A stretch of DNA of 44,806 nucleotides from a virus: positions 1-44,806 of IMG/VR virus record IMGVR_UViG_3300030388_001259; one strand, 5' to 3'. Below, piece after piece: positions 27,646 to 35,912 of this stretch. The notes under the pieces are model-generated. The model made no database searches and had not been told where the DNA came from. It saw only the letters and a program-made list of their open reading frames with translations. Numbering within the stretch: the first letter of the stretch is position 1; every line of letters begins with the position of its first letter. The position numbers and the translations under genes were made by a program.

Positions 27646-28278
27646 TTACCCCCTTGGGATATGCCGCCATGCCGTGCCGCGCTTAATGTGACCGACATTT
27701 CCCTGAGTAATGCCGTATGCCGCCGCTATTTCGATTTGCATTCTGGGGTCAGCGATAATCGCGCGGACTTGATCTTCGGTTAGCTTCGAGTTGGCGCTAT
27801 TATCGCCGTAGCGGTGGCGCATTTTCTGCAGTTTGTCGTCAGAGTTGTCTTGATGTTCGCCCAAGAACAAATGGCTAGGGTTGACGCAAGGCGGGTTGTC
27901 GCAATGATGGCAGATTATCATCCCGTCTGGGATTGAACCCTTTGCCAAAGCATAAGAGTACCGATGGGCTTTCTCTTCGCCTTGTCCAACTGAAAACCGT
28001 CCATACCCATGCCGTAACTGGCCACCTTGCCACTCCCAGCAATCGCCATTGCGACCGAAGCCGGGCGTTTTATCAACCTTTGCCCAAAAACGATCTTCGT
28101 CAGTTGGCGACATGGCTTTCCGCGCAATTGTTCCCAAAACTTGAGAACACGAGTGCCCACATGTGCGCCGCCGCCCCCATTGAGCGTTTGTCGCCCAAGA
28201 TGGACGCGGGATAGACGATCCGCATGCTTCGCAGACCTTTACAAGCGGACCGATTTTGGGCTTTCTATGGGCAGGCAT
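27646..28278 (-). CDS. HNH homing-type endonuclease
   Basis: 210 aa with a near-perfect AAGGAGGT upstream. An N-terminal zinc ribbon (Cys16, Cys19, Cys40, Cys44), an HNH domain (CHHCDNPPCVNPSHLFLG at 123-140) and a C-terminal helix-turn-helix (AAAYGITQGNVGHIKRG) give the complete architecture of free-standing phage homing endonucleases. It interrupts the conserved portal-to-protease order. It has its own ribosome binding site and a long hairpin upstream. Such genes cut related phage genomes lacking the insertion. No intron or intein was seen in neighbouring genes. Confidence 0.9.
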   Translation of the reverse strand: MPAHRKPKIGPLVKVCEACGSSIPRPSWATNAQWGRRRTCGHSCSQVLGTIARKAMSPTDEDRFWAKVDKTPGFGRNGDCWEWQGGQLRHGYGRFSVGQGEEKAHRYSYALAKGSIPDGMIICHHCDNPPCVNPSHLFLGEHQDNSDDKLQKMRHRYGDNSANSKLTEDQVRAIIADPRMQIEIAAAYGITQGNVGHIKRGTAWRHIPRG

Positions 28279-28306
28279 ATGAACCTCCTTACAGGTTTAT
28301 GGCTTA

Positions 28307-28340
28307 GGGCCGGTTCGCAGCTACAACTGCGAACCGGCCC
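28307..28340. terminator. Long perfect hairpin between portal and HNH genes
   Basis: GGGCCGGTTCGCAG (28307-28320), loop CTACAA, CTGCGAACCGGCCC (28327-28340): a perfect 14-bp stem. The plus strand continues GTTTAGTAT. The minus strand continues TAAGCC, without a T-run. On the late transcript this stem is strong enough to pause or stop polymerase or to resist exonucleases. It may be an attenuator tied to the HNH insertion. Confidence 0.6.
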
Positions 28341-28352
28341 GTTTAGTATCCC

Positions 28353-29663
28353 TTAATCTTCGCCTTCGCTCAAGTCGGTTTCCCCTGTAGGTTTGAAATA
28401 TTTATCTACTGCACCCTGAAGGCCAGGAGATACACCAAGCTCTGTAAACACATTAACAAGCGTTTCAGACAATACCTCAGCGGGCAACAAATTCATATCA
28501 TTCAACAATTGAAATGCCTTAGCCATGCGCTCAGCGTTCTCAGATCGCTCCTTAAAAGACGGGACATAAAGCGGACGCCAATTATAAAAGATTTCGGCAG
28601 GCCGACTGCCTAGCGCGGATTGGATCAAGCACTCGTCTAGCACGGACAATGCTGGTTCAAGCTCAAGCGTCTGCATTGACTTAATTCTGTCGGTGTAAAC
28701 CTTTTCGTCGCTTTCGCCGGTCGCGTTCATGCCGCCGGGTGAAATGCCGAACAGCCGCGTAACCGGGATGGACGATGCCGCCGATACTAACTGCATGAAG
28801 CGGTCCATCAGATCCGGCAGCGTGGCGAAGCTGGCGCTCTTGCGGTTGTAGGTGTCATCCGCGTCGATCATCAGCATCCCGTTGATGCCCTTACCCCGCG
28901 CTTGCAGACTGGCACGCTGGATTGCCGTTTTTTCGTATTCCTCACCGAACGATTTCAGCCCATCGTTAAAGCCCTTGATGCCCACAACGTCCACGTTTGC
29001 CTCGTATGTCAGGCTCACGACGTTTGCGACTACGGCGTCAAGGTTGGTAACGTGGGTAAAGCAGGAGGCAAGACTACTATCGCCCCAGCCCTGCTGCACC
29101 CCGGCCATGTTATCGTCTGGCAATTCTTCGCCCCGCATCAGCACAAGCCGAGACGGGTGGATGCGGTCTTGGCTGACGCCGATGGTGTAGAACCGTGGCA
29201 AGCCATAGCCCGGCAAGCGCGGGTCCGTCTCAATCTCGCCCGCGTTCAAGTCAGTGCGCGGGATGACGGTCAGATATTTGACGCCGCCCTTTTTGATTGC
29301 ACGGACATTCAGCGGCAATGCGCCATTCTGTTCGCCAGTGCCAATGTAGATCGCTGCGCCGCCAAATAGCCGCGCCTTGATCTTGGCTTGCATCACCTTG
29401 CCTTGGATGCCGAGGCGCTTTTCTTCTGCCTCGATCAGTTCAATCTGGTCGCTGTTGCCCTGCCATTCGCGCCACTCGCGGGCCATATCCTCGGCGGGCA
29501 TGTCCACAACCTTGCGGGCCGTGGCGCTGGTCCGATACGCAGCAGACAATTCCGCATCGCTCGGCATTTGCAGGACGTAATGCGATTGGCTGGCCTTGTC
29601 GCGTTCGGTGCCAAGATTAGCCACGATGTTGCGCAGCCCGTCAATGAAGGGGAGTTTCGCCAT
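28353..29663 (-). CDS. Portal protein (DUF1073-like)
   Basis: 436 aa from the ATG at 29663 (MAKLPFIDGLRNIVANLGTE). Recognisable portal features are ARKVVDMPAEDMAREWREWQ near residue 50, RLFGGAAIYIGTG around 100, GQVPVTRLFGISPGGMNATGES-type sequence in the second half (PVTRLFGISPGGMNATG) and the long helical crown/clip region after it. These match the DUF1073 portal group. Twelve copies form the DNA entry channel and packaging motor dock. It starts 2 nt after the terminase stop. Confidence 0.9.
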   Translation of the reverse strand: MAKLPFIDGLRNIVANLGTERDKASQSHYVLQMPSDAELSAAYRTSATARKVVDMPAEDMAREWREWQGNSDQIELIEAEEKRLGIQGKVMQAKIKARLFGGAAIYIGTGEQNGALPLNVRAIKKGGVKYLTVIPRTDLNAGEIETDPRLPGYGLPRFYTIGVSQDRIHPSRLVLMRGEELPDDNMAGVQQGWGDSSLASCFTHVTNLDAVVANVVSLTYEANVDVVGIKGFNDGLKSFGEEYEKTAIQRASLQARGKGINGMLMIDADDTYNRKSASFATLPDLMDRFMQLVSAASSIPVTRLFGISPGGMNATGESDEKVYTDRIKSMQTLELEPALSVLDECLIQSALGSRPAEIFYNWRPLYVPSFKERSENAERMAKAFQLLNDMNLLPAEVLSETLVNVFTELGVSPGLQGAVDKYFKPTGETDLSEGED

Positions 29664-29664
29664 G

Positions 29665-31113
29665 TTAGATCGTCCCCATAATTCCGCCGCCATATCCGCC
29701 TAGCATGTCCGCGATTGCGTCCATCAAGGGGTCGATCTGGTCGTCATGGCCCGTTCCCAAGCCGTCGAATGTCTGCATTTCGTAGCGCAGCGCCTCTGTG
29801 AATGGCGCATCGGCTGGTAGGTAAACTTGCCCGGTCGCCACCCACGGTGCCGCGTCCATGCCGCGCATGTATTTGTCTCGTTCGCGCTGAATAGGCTCAA
29901 TCGGGATGCCTTTGCGCTTTAGCGACTGGATTAAGCCAGTGCCGGACGCTTTATCCTCAACCTTGAGTCCGCGTACCACTTTGCCGCGATGCTTTTCCCA
30001 GAACGCCTTAGCCGTTGTTTCCAGTTCAGGGGCTTCCCATTTGCCGCGCACCTGGTCGATTAGCGCCGCGCCGCCGCCGTTGATTTTGCCCCATAGCTGA
30101 ATGACCGAAAAGTCATTGCGTTCGCCTGTCTTTAGGGCGGTATCCGCATACATCCGGTAATATTCAATCTGCGGCGCTTCGTTATACCAGCGCACCCCGG
30201 CCATATCGAACATCGCGCCCTCGATAGAGGTGGGCCGCTGCATGTATTGGCTGGCGAAGGTGTAGGAGTCCGCCCGGATAACTTCGATCTGTTCGGCGTC
30301 CTGCTTTGCAGGCCATAACGGGCCGTCTGGCAGCTTATGCGCAATCGGCTTGCCGTGCGTCCACTCCTTCGGGTATTCCGCGCCCTTGTCGATGATGACA
30401 GGCAGGTCCAGATGGTCCCAGACTTCGCCAGTGCCGCCCGTCAGCAGGTGGCCAACGAAATCGTCAGAGTGGAGGCGCTGCATGATCACAACGATAGGCA
30501 CGGCTTCATGCGCCAATCGGCTGCGGAACGTGTTAGTCGCCCGCCTGTTGATCGCTGCCCGCTTCGTGGGGCTAAATGCGTCGTCAGGCTTTAGAGGATC
30601 ATCAATGACCAGTGCGCCGGTAAATGTCGCCGGGTCCATGTAGCCAGCGCGGAAACCCGTGATAGGTCCGCCTGCCGACTTGGCCAGCATCCCGCCGCCT
30701 TGGTTCGTTTTCCAACGGTCCTTTGCCTTGGTGTCCGTCTTGATCGTCACCGCCTGCAATTCTGCAAACTCCGGCAGTTCGATCAGGCTTTTGATCTTGT
30801 CGCTGTTTTCGCGGGCTAGATCGTCCGAAAATGTCGCGTGAATAAACCGCGCTGCCGGGTTGATAGCAAAACCCCGCGCGATGAAGTTGACAACCGCAGC
30901 CTCTGTCTTGGTGTAGCCCGGTGGAAGCGTGATGATGACCCGCGTGCGGCGTCCTGCCAGCACGTCGTCTAGCACGTCGCCAATGACGGCATGGTGCGGG
31001 CCTTCGATAAACTCCATCCCCTCACGTGCGGGGAAAAAATGCTTGGTGAACGCCAGCGTGCTACGCCTTGCCCACTCCACCCGGAATTGATGCTTTGTCG
31101 GAAAGGCGCTCAT
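29665..31113 (-). CDS. terL: Terminase large subunit
   Basis: 482 aa from the ATG at 31113 (MSAFPTKHQFRVEWARRSTL), overlapping the small-subunit gene by 53 nt. The ATPase has a deviant Walker A (LPPGYTKTEA, 63-71), Walker B LVIDDP (168-173) and motif III MQRLHSDD (211-218). The C-terminal RNase H-like nuclease begins MYADTALKTGERNDFS with Asp324 as likely metal ligand, and includes KVEDKASGTGL and HDDQIDPLMDAIADML. It packages DNA into proheads and cuts concatemers. The closest style is Terminase_6-type; headful versus cos cannot be decided here. Confidence 0.93.
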   Translation of the reverse strand: MSAFPTKHQFRVEWARRSTLAFTKHFFPAREGMEFIEGPHHAVIGDVLDDVLAGRRTRVIITLPPGYTKTEAAVVNFIARGFAINPAARFIHATFSDDLARENSDKIKSLIELPEFAELQAVTIKTDTKAKDRWKTNQGGGMLAKSAGGPITGFRAGYMDPATFTGALVIDDPLKPDDAFSPTKRAAINRRATNTFRSRLAHEAVPIVVIMQRLHSDDFVGHLLTGGTGEVWDHLDLPVIIDKGAEYPKEWTHGKPIAHKLPDGPLWPAKQDAEQIEVIRADSYTFASQYMQRPTSIEGAMFDMAGVRWYNEAPQIEYYRMYADTALKTGERNDFSVIQLWGKINGGGAALIDQVRGKWEAPELETTAKAFWEKHRGKVVRGLKVEDKASGTGLIQSLKRKGIPIEPIQRERDKYMRGMDAAPWVATGQVYLPADAPFTEALRYEMQTFDGLGTGHDDQIDPLMDAIADMLGGYGGGIMGTI

Positions 31114-31549
31114 ATTGTGCAAGTTCCTTATCCGATAGGCCGGACAGGTTGAACACTGCGGCGGGTGCGGGCGTCATGCTGCCGTCAGGGCTGCGATGAT
31201 CCACCCGCGAACGAGTGGGCGCTTCCAGCCCGAACAGCTTAACCTTGCCCGTAACGGCGCTAACTGCTGCGCTTGGGTTAGACGCCTTGATCGCCAGTTG
31301 GCGGGCCTCCTCGTATTCATCAAACGCGGCCTTGATGGTAAACATCGAAAGGCGGGCGGCTTCTGCCTGTGCGGCCTCCACTCTTTGGGAAACCTTAGGG
31401 TGGTCCAGTAGCTGACACGCCTCAACGTAAATCCAGCTATCGCGGGCATCCGGCGCGACATCGTATGCGCGACGGTAAGCCTCTGCCGCGTTGCCTGTCT
31501 CGACGTAGGCAAGGGCAAAAGCCTCTTGCTTCTGCGTCAGGTCAGTCAT
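31061..31549 (-). CDS. terS: Terminase small subunit
   Basis: 162 aa from the ATG at 31549 (AGGA upstream). The start MTDLTQKQEAFALAYVETGN with AAEAYRRAYDV is the standard Terminase_2-type DNA-binding region: a helix-turn-helix preceded by the KQ-x-F-x-xxY-x-x-GN signature. A central helical oligomerisation region (FTIKAAFDEYEEARQLAIKA) and a C-terminal tail (NLSGLSDKELAQYERLSDKA) that should contact the large subunit follow. It recognises the packaging site. It is coupled to the ORF before it by ATGA (31546-31549). Confidence 0.9.
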   Translation of the reverse strand: MTDLTQKQEAFALAYVETGNAAEAYRRAYDVAPDARDSWIYVEACQLLDHPKVSQRVEAAQAEAARLSMFTIKAAFDEYEEARQLAIKASNPSAAVSAVTGKVKLFGLEAPTRSRVDHRSPDGSMTPAPAAVFNLSGLSDKELAQYERLSDKASIPGGVGKA

Positions 31550-31737
31550 TTGTAAATCCTTGTGCCGCTTCGTGCATATTCCCGCCAGTCTATGAAACCC
31601 AGCCGACGAAACGAGTTGACGCCGGTTAGGGCGCATATGCGAGTGACCGTCAGCGGCGGACAGGTGAGGAGCACGCGGCGGGTGTTCGGGGGAATATCTT
31701 CTAAATTCGGATGCGGTTCTATCGGGCAAGCCCTCAA
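31546..31737 (-). CDS. Small protein upstream of terS
   Basis: A 63-codon ORF from a TTG at 31737 with AAGGGA upstream, or a shorter form from the GTG within RRVLLTCPP. The C-terminal part (LTVTRICALTGVNSFRRLGF, then IDWREYARSGTRIYK) looks like a compact winged-helix or zinc-independent DNA-binding fold. Its stop overlaps the terS ATG (ATGA), which argues for translation. No family is recognised. A role in packaging-site binding or packaging regulation is possible from context. Confidence 0.5.
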   Translation of the reverse strand: MRACPIEPHPNLEDIPPNTRRVLLTCPPLTVTRICALTGVNSFRRLGFIDWREYARSGTRIYK

Positions 31738-31831
31738 CCGATCCCTTGTGCTGGCGTGGCGGTCCCAGTCTGGCGTGGCGACGGTAGGCGCGTTTCAGCA
31801 GTTACCCAAACCTTATGCACATTCGCGCCAA

Positions 31832-32464
31832 TCATGCAAGCCCAACCTTCACCACCCCATCGCGCGATACCTGACCAGTGATCGGCATCCCGTTCTCGGC
31901 CAGCATGTTCCACCATACCAGCCCCGCCTTGTGCCCCGTGACCTGCACCCGAAAACCTGCCATCGGACCCCCGACAATCTCCACCTCGTCACCAGCATTC
32001 AGCCGCATCATCTCGTCCCGTGCAGCCTTCACGCGATCGGCCCTTGCCACCATCTTGCCCGCGCGCTCCGTCAGTCCGCGCAGGATGCGGATGGTATCTC
32101 TGCCCAGCACGACGGGGCGCTCGCCGATGCACATCACGCCGGTGATGATCCGGCGTTCCTGCAGCACGTCCCACCGCGGGCGATGCTGAAACTTGGCGTA
32201 GATGATTTGCGAGACATGCGGCACTTGGTAGGTGATCCTCTGCCCTCTGTGGACGCGCTCACGGTCATCCATCGGGCAGAAGGCTGTCACCTTGTCGCGG
32301 GCCAGACTTGCGATTGCAGCGCGCTCTTTGCCGGGTGCCACGCGAAGCGGATGCCAGACCGACGCCGGCACTCCGCCGCGCATGATCCGCTCGTTCGTCA
32401 GAACGCCACGCACCGCACCCAGGGGCACGGCATCACCGATCTGCAATTCTGTGTATTTCGTCAT
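31832..32464 (-). CDS. NusG/RfaH-like transcription factor
   Basis: 210 aa from the ATG at 32464 (GCAGG upstream; the ATG at 32476 adds four residues). Residues about 36-125 read as an NGN domain: SVWHPLRVAPGKERAAIASL at the start, FCPMDDRERVHRG, SQIIYAKFQ and IITGVMCIGERPVVL. A helical linker (about 126-154) leads to a KOW-type C-terminal domain, LNAGDEVEIVGGPMAGFRVQ (155-174). NusG paralogues bind RNA polymerase and suppress pausing or termination on selected operons. The gene lies between replication genes and the terminase/structural operon, so a late-gene antiterminator role is the leading inference. Confidence 0.8.
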   Translation of the reverse strand: MTKYTELQIGDAVPLGAVRGVLTNERIMRGGVPASVWHPLRVAPGKERAAIASLARDKVTAFCPMDDRERVHRGQRITYQVPHVSQIIYAKFQHRPRWDVLQERRIITGVMCIGERPVVLGRDTIRILRGLTERAGKMVARADRVKAARDEMMRLNAGDEVEIVGGPMAGFRVQVTGHKAGLVWWNMLAENGMPITGQVSRDGVVKVGLA

Positions 32465-32505
32465 GTGACCTGCCATTCATGGCGGGCCGGGTCTTGGCGT
32501 GGATG

Positions 32506-32534
32506 ACACTAGGTGCGGCGTGGCAGTCGGTCAA
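32506..32534 (-). promoter_or_regulatory. Candidate leftward promoter before the NusG-like gene
   Basis: Minus strand TTGACC (32534-32529), 17-bp spacer, TAGTGT (32511-32506), about 30-40 nt before the start codon. It may drive nusG-like, terminase and late genes. It is close to the first repeat units of the adjacent iteron-like region, so binding there could regulate it. Confidence 0.5.
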
Positions 32535-32540
32535 TAAGGT

Positions 32541-32806
32541 CACAGTTGCACAGTTCGTATGCGAGTTTCCCTTTTAGGGTAAAAGTCAGGATTCAGTCTA
32601 GAAAGACAAGCATAGACGAATTGTCGAACTGTGAAACAAAAACAAAAAAATACCTATATAAATAAGGTGTATAATACCATTCGACAGTTCGTAATGGCAC
32701 CCCCACAGTTCGTCGCATTGTGGCGCGAATTGTGCGAAAAAAAACCACAGTTCGCTACGAACTGTGGTTTGAAATTACGAACTGTGGGATCTGGTTTACG
32801 AACTGT
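32541..32806. repeat. Iteron-like repeat cluster with AT-rich segment; candidate replication origin
   Basis: ACAGTTCG occurs forward at 32550, 32684, 32705 and 32747, and in reverse (CGAACTGT) at 32625, 32758, 32778 and 32799. Degenerate CGAATTGT copies lie at 32617 and 32726. Within each orientation the copies at 32684-32799 are spaced 20-21 bp, two helical turns. The pair at 32742-32754/32758-32770 forms a perfect 13-bp inverted repeat with a 3-bp centre. An A/T-only-rich stretch lies at about 32633-32680. The region is otherwise non-coding, next to the primase-helicase gene. Confidence 0.8.
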
Positions 32807-35270
32807 CAGATGCACCGAACAGCACCTTTTGCGGTGTTCCCCCGCCGTGTTCGCGGGCAATCATCCGCATGACAATCGTGCCCTCCTTTTCCAGCGTCTC
32901 GGTGATCTCCTTCATGTCGCGCGCCTTGATTGACCGGAATCTCTTGAGCATCTCAGACCACCGCCTCCCACCATCGCCCCCAGCCACGACGAACCGCTCC
33001 ACCGCGTTCATGTCTTTCTCGTGCTGGTTGTCGGCTATATGGCTGGCGATGTTCGAGATCATCACGCCGGCGCTCCACCGGGCTAGAGCGTGCCCTACTG
33101 CGAAGTCCTGATCATCTATCACCGGATCGTCTGCGTTGCGCCCCACGGCAGATATCAGAGCGATCTTGATCGCATTTTCCGCAACCCTTCGCAGGATCGC
33201 AGGCCCGCCCTTGATGCCCTCGCGCTCGGCGTGTTCCGCGCATCCTGACATGGTAGAGATCAGCCGTTGGCGGGCGCTTTCCGCTTCGTCCGTGATGCCG
33301 GCAGTGCATGTTTCCGGCAGACCCATGTTGCCCCTTACCTTGCGCCCTATGGCCGCTGTGATGTCTTCAAGCCTCTCGACGATAAACGACTGCCCCCTGT
33401 CGTCAGGCTCTTTTGGTGCCGCCTTGCCGATCGGGAACACGAGATACCGCGCGATTGATCCATCTTCGAGCGACGACGACCCGAACGCAGACCAGAACTG
33501 GTCAGGGGTTGCCATGCCGAACAGGCACAGATGCGGGCAGTCAATCTGTTGACTGTCCTGCGTGGCATAGGCCGTGCCCGTGAACAGCGTATTGGCGGCG
33601 CTGTAGAGCTGGGTGAACTCCGTGATGATCTGTTTCGCGTGTGCCCCTGCCCCTGCCCCTCCGACCTGTTGCAGCATGTGCCCGAACTCGTCCAGAAAGC
33701 AGATGCGCGCCGTGCCAGTGGACAGCATCTTGAGCAGCCCGGACCCAGACGCGATCCGGTCCTGTCCGATCAGTCCGTCAACCTTCGATAGCCGCATGAC
33801 TTCCTTGGCAGGACTGACAAGGCTCGTCTTGCCGGTGCCTGATCCACCGATTGCGGTGCAGTAGATGTTCGTCCGTAGCCGGGTCGGCGTCTGGTATGCC
33901 TTGCCCATGATCGCGCCCAGCATCGGCAGCGCCACCGCAAGGCCGCCCGCTTCTGTTGCCGTGGCGCTGGCCTGATCGAGATACCCGGCAAGCTCGCCCA
34001 GAAGTCCGGGGCAATTGAACGCATAGTCTCGGATCGGGAACGGCCCAGGGTCGGACGGGATCAGCGCTTCGTATTCATCCTTGGTCGGCACCACGGCAGG
34101 CTTGATCTTGTCAAACGATCTGGCCCCGGTGAACACCGGCGTCGCCAGCCAGTTGTCGCGAATGTGGACGGGTTTAGGTTCCGGTGGTGCCACATCATCG
34201 GCAGGCGCATCTTGCGAACGCCCAGCGTTCAGCGTGTCCAGATCCACCCCGCCCGCTTCTGCCCTGATAAACTGCCCCAGCCACTCCGCCGCGGCATCAA
34301 AGCTGCAATCGCGGGCTGCCATGACCACATCGGCAGGCGTGTATGATCGATCCGCGCCAAAATCCACGATCCCGCCAGGTGTCGCTTTCAGGTTCGGGTT
34401 GCGCTCCTGCACTGACCGACCGGACCCCGATCCCCGCCAATACGGCACGGCTTCCCAAGCCCCCGGACCTCGCTGGCGTGACTTCGGCATGTCCAGCGCC
34501 GGCCACCACTGATCCAGTGCCTGCGGCTCCATGGCCCGATCGTTCAGGGACCGACCGAACGGCTTCTCCAGGTCGTGATCTGACGCCGCCGACCGGTCAT
34601 ATTCCGCGTTGTGAACCTTTCGCGGTGTCTGCCGTTGTAGCCCGATCTTGGTGAACTCGCGATCCAGCGCCGCAAGGTCGGTACCGCCGATCTCCGGCAA
34701 CTCCGAAATGTCGCAGTTTTCCAGCGTGTCCGGCGTTAGCCATGAATAGGGTGCCAGCGTGTCGGGATGGATCGACGGCGGCAAAACGGACTGCGTGCCG
34801 TGCAAAAGCAGCTCCACGACCGGGCTGTAATGCTTCGTCCCATCCTGCCCCGTGGTGAATACTTTGGGGTCATACCACCGCACACGCGCTGTCAGCCCGT
34901 CCAGGCCACCGCCGGGGCGATAGTAGCCCATCCAGCCCTTCTGACCCCTGCGCCGGACGTGGGATAGCGCCACGGCTCGCCCCAGAGCCTCGGCCACGTC
35001 CTTGCGGTCGGTATCGAGGTCCAGACCGATCACGTTGCCATGTGCCACGCAGACCCCGGCTTCCGGCCAGTTCTCCCACTGCCCGTGGATGAACTCCGGC
35101 GGCATCATGTCGCAATACTTGGCCCATCCTGACAGGTTGCCCCATCCGCCGCGGTAGTCTCCCGGCACCTTGTAGCCCGGACGCACCGGCATGGCATGAA
35201 ACCCGTTATCGCGCAGGTTCGCCGCGACCCGGTGATATGGTGATGCTTGCGTTAGCATGTTGCCATCCAT
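32796..35270 (-). CDS. Primase-polymerase / helicase replication protein
   Basis: 824 aa from the ATG at 35270 (35258 and 35291 are alternatives). The N-terminal archaeo-eukaryotic primase-type Prim-Pol domain (about 10-190) shows the metal-binding pair in GLDLDTD (83-89), QKGWMGYYRPGG, and PPSIHPDTLAPYSW. A linker carries a second small domain (about 290-335). The C-terminal superfamily 3/DUF3987-type ATPase has Walker A GGSGTGKTS (475-483) and Walker B FLDEFGHM (525-532). It should unwind and prime phage DNA. No replicative polymerase gene is present, so host Pol III is probably recruited. It lies directly beside the iteron-like region. Confidence 0.87.
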   Translation of the reverse strand: MDGNMLTQASPYHRVAANLRDNGFHAMPVRPGYKVPGDYRGGWGNLSGWAKYCDMMPPEFIHGQWENWPEAGVCVAHGNVIGLDLDTDRKDVAEALGRAVALSHVRRRGQKGWMGYYRPGGGLDGLTARVRWYDPKVFTTGQDGTKHYSPVVELLLHGTQSVLPPSIHPDTLAPYSWLTPDTLENCDISELPEIGGTDLAALDREFTKIGLQRQTPRKVHNAEYDRSAASDHDLEKPFGRSLNDRAMEPQALDQWWPALDMPKSRQRGPGAWEAVPYWRGSGSGRSVQERNPNLKATPGGIVDFGADRSYTPADVVMAARDCSFDAAAEWLGQFIRAEAGGVDLDTLNAGRSQDAPADDVAPPEPKPVHIRDNWLATPVFTGARSFDKIKPAVVPTKDEYEALIPSDPGPFPIRDYAFNCPGLLGELAGYLDQASATATEAGGLAVALPMLGAIMGKAYQTPTRLRTNIYCTAIGGSGTGKTSLVSPAKEVMRLSKVDGLIGQDRIASGSGLLKMLSTGTARICFLDEFGHMLQQVGGAGAGAHAKQIITEFTQLYSAANTLFTGTAYATQDSQQIDCPHLCLFGMATPDQFWSAFGSSSLEDGSIARYLVFPIGKAAPKEPDDRGQSFIVERLEDITAAIGRKVRGNMGLPETCTAGITDEAESARQRLISTMSGCAEHAEREGIKGGPAILRRVAENAIKIALISAVGRNADDPVIDDQDFAVGHALARWSAGVMISNIASHIADNQHEKDMNAVERFVVAGGDGGRRWSEMLKRFRSIKARDMKEITETLEKEGTIVMRMIAREHGGGTPQKVLFGASDSS

Positions 35271-35271
35271 C

Positions 35272-35592
35272 CTAAAATGGGATTTCATCATTTGCCCGGC
35301 GGCGCAGCTCGTCGCAGGTGCCCTGAAAAATTCTTCCGCAGAACTCCCCCCACTGATCCGGCGATAGCTGGCGCAGATCGAACACGCCGATGCTGTCCAG
35401 ATATTCCCCGCCGGCGTTTCCGCCGATCGCGGCAGCCGTCTTTTCGTCCGGCTTGACTGGTGTCTTGGTCATGTAAATCCTCGCGCAGTCCATGCCGCAG
35501 AATTGCGCGACAGGCTGTCCCGGTATGTGAATTGAAATGCTATCAGACGCCCTGTTGCATACGGTGCAGGGCCACCCCGGCATCATAGTCAT
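35272..35592 (-). CDS. Zinc-ribbon protein upstream of primase
   Basis: 106 aa from the ATG at 35592, fixed by the ATGA overlap with the preceding stop. Four cysteines in CTVCNRASD and FCGMDCARIY form a probable zinc ribbon. The C-terminal half (SIGVFDLRQLSPDQWGEFCG, then RRRANDEIPF) is helical and acidic. The DEIPF-like ending resembles acidic C-terminal tips that recruit proteins, but this is speculative. The gene is the immediate partner of the primase-helicase. Confidence 0.68.
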   Translation of the reverse strand: MTMMPGWPCTVCNRASDSISIHIPGQPVAQFCGMDCARIYMTKTPVKPDEKTAAAIGGNAGGEYLDSIGVFDLRQLSPDQWGEFCGRIFQGTCDELRRRANDEIPF

Positions 35593-35912
35593 TGCCCGGA
35601 CCGCCGCGCTTTGCACTGACGGCAAAGGCATGCTGGAAAGTGCATATGACTGCTGCAAACGCCGGACACGTTGCGGCGATGCAATTCCTCGCCGCATCCC
35701 TCATGTCCGCAGACCTTGCGGCCTGACCGCTTGCCGTGGATGAATTGCCCGGCATCATTGCGTTTTGCGTGGATGCTAGCGCCCGGACCCTTGCACAGCT
35801 TGTGGCCCTGCTCCCACGGTGCCGCGGGCAGCGTCACGTCCGTGTAATGATTGCTCGCGCGGTCGCTGTATCCCGGCCGATGATCCGGCACCTTGACTGT
35901 CTTGACCAGCAT
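35589..35912 (-). CDS. Cys/His-rich zinc-binding protein
   Basis: 107 aa from the ATG at 35912, overlapping the helicase stop by one base. Polar N-terminus (MLVKTVKVPDHRPGYSDRAS), then a dense metal-binding region: CGHEGCGEELHRRNVSGVCS and CLCRQCKARR. At least two zinc sites seem possible. The arrangement recalls small recombination endonuclease or HNH-like modules but lacks a clear HNH triad. It probably binds nucleic acid within the replication complex. Confidence 0.65.
   Translation of the reverse strand: MLVKTVKVPDHRPGYSDRASNHYTDVTLPAAPWEQGHKLCKGPGASIHAKRNDAGQFIHGKRSGRKVCGHEGCGEELHRRNVSGVCSSHMHFPACLCRQCKARRSGQ

Noticed and set aside
27646-28278. A group I intron or intein hosting the HNH gene
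   Set aside because: The portal and protease genes on either side are intact and no intron or intein motifs are visible. The nuclease is free-standing.
31550-31729. 60-residue N-terminal extension of the small terminase subunit
   Set aside because: The family start (MTDLTQKQEAF) is at 31549 with a ribosome binding site. The extension is out of character and overlaps the coupled 63-codon frame.
31738-31831. A further small gene between the NusG-like gene and the 63-codon frame
   Set aside because: No frame has both a start signal and protein-like composition; it contains only part of a GC-rich leader.
32541-32806. CRISPR array, or the 68-codon minus-strand reading frame at 32654-32860
   Set aside because: Units are 8-10 bp in both orientations without uniform spacers. 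The frame merely translates the repeats, gives a low-complexity protein and lacks a ribosome binding site.
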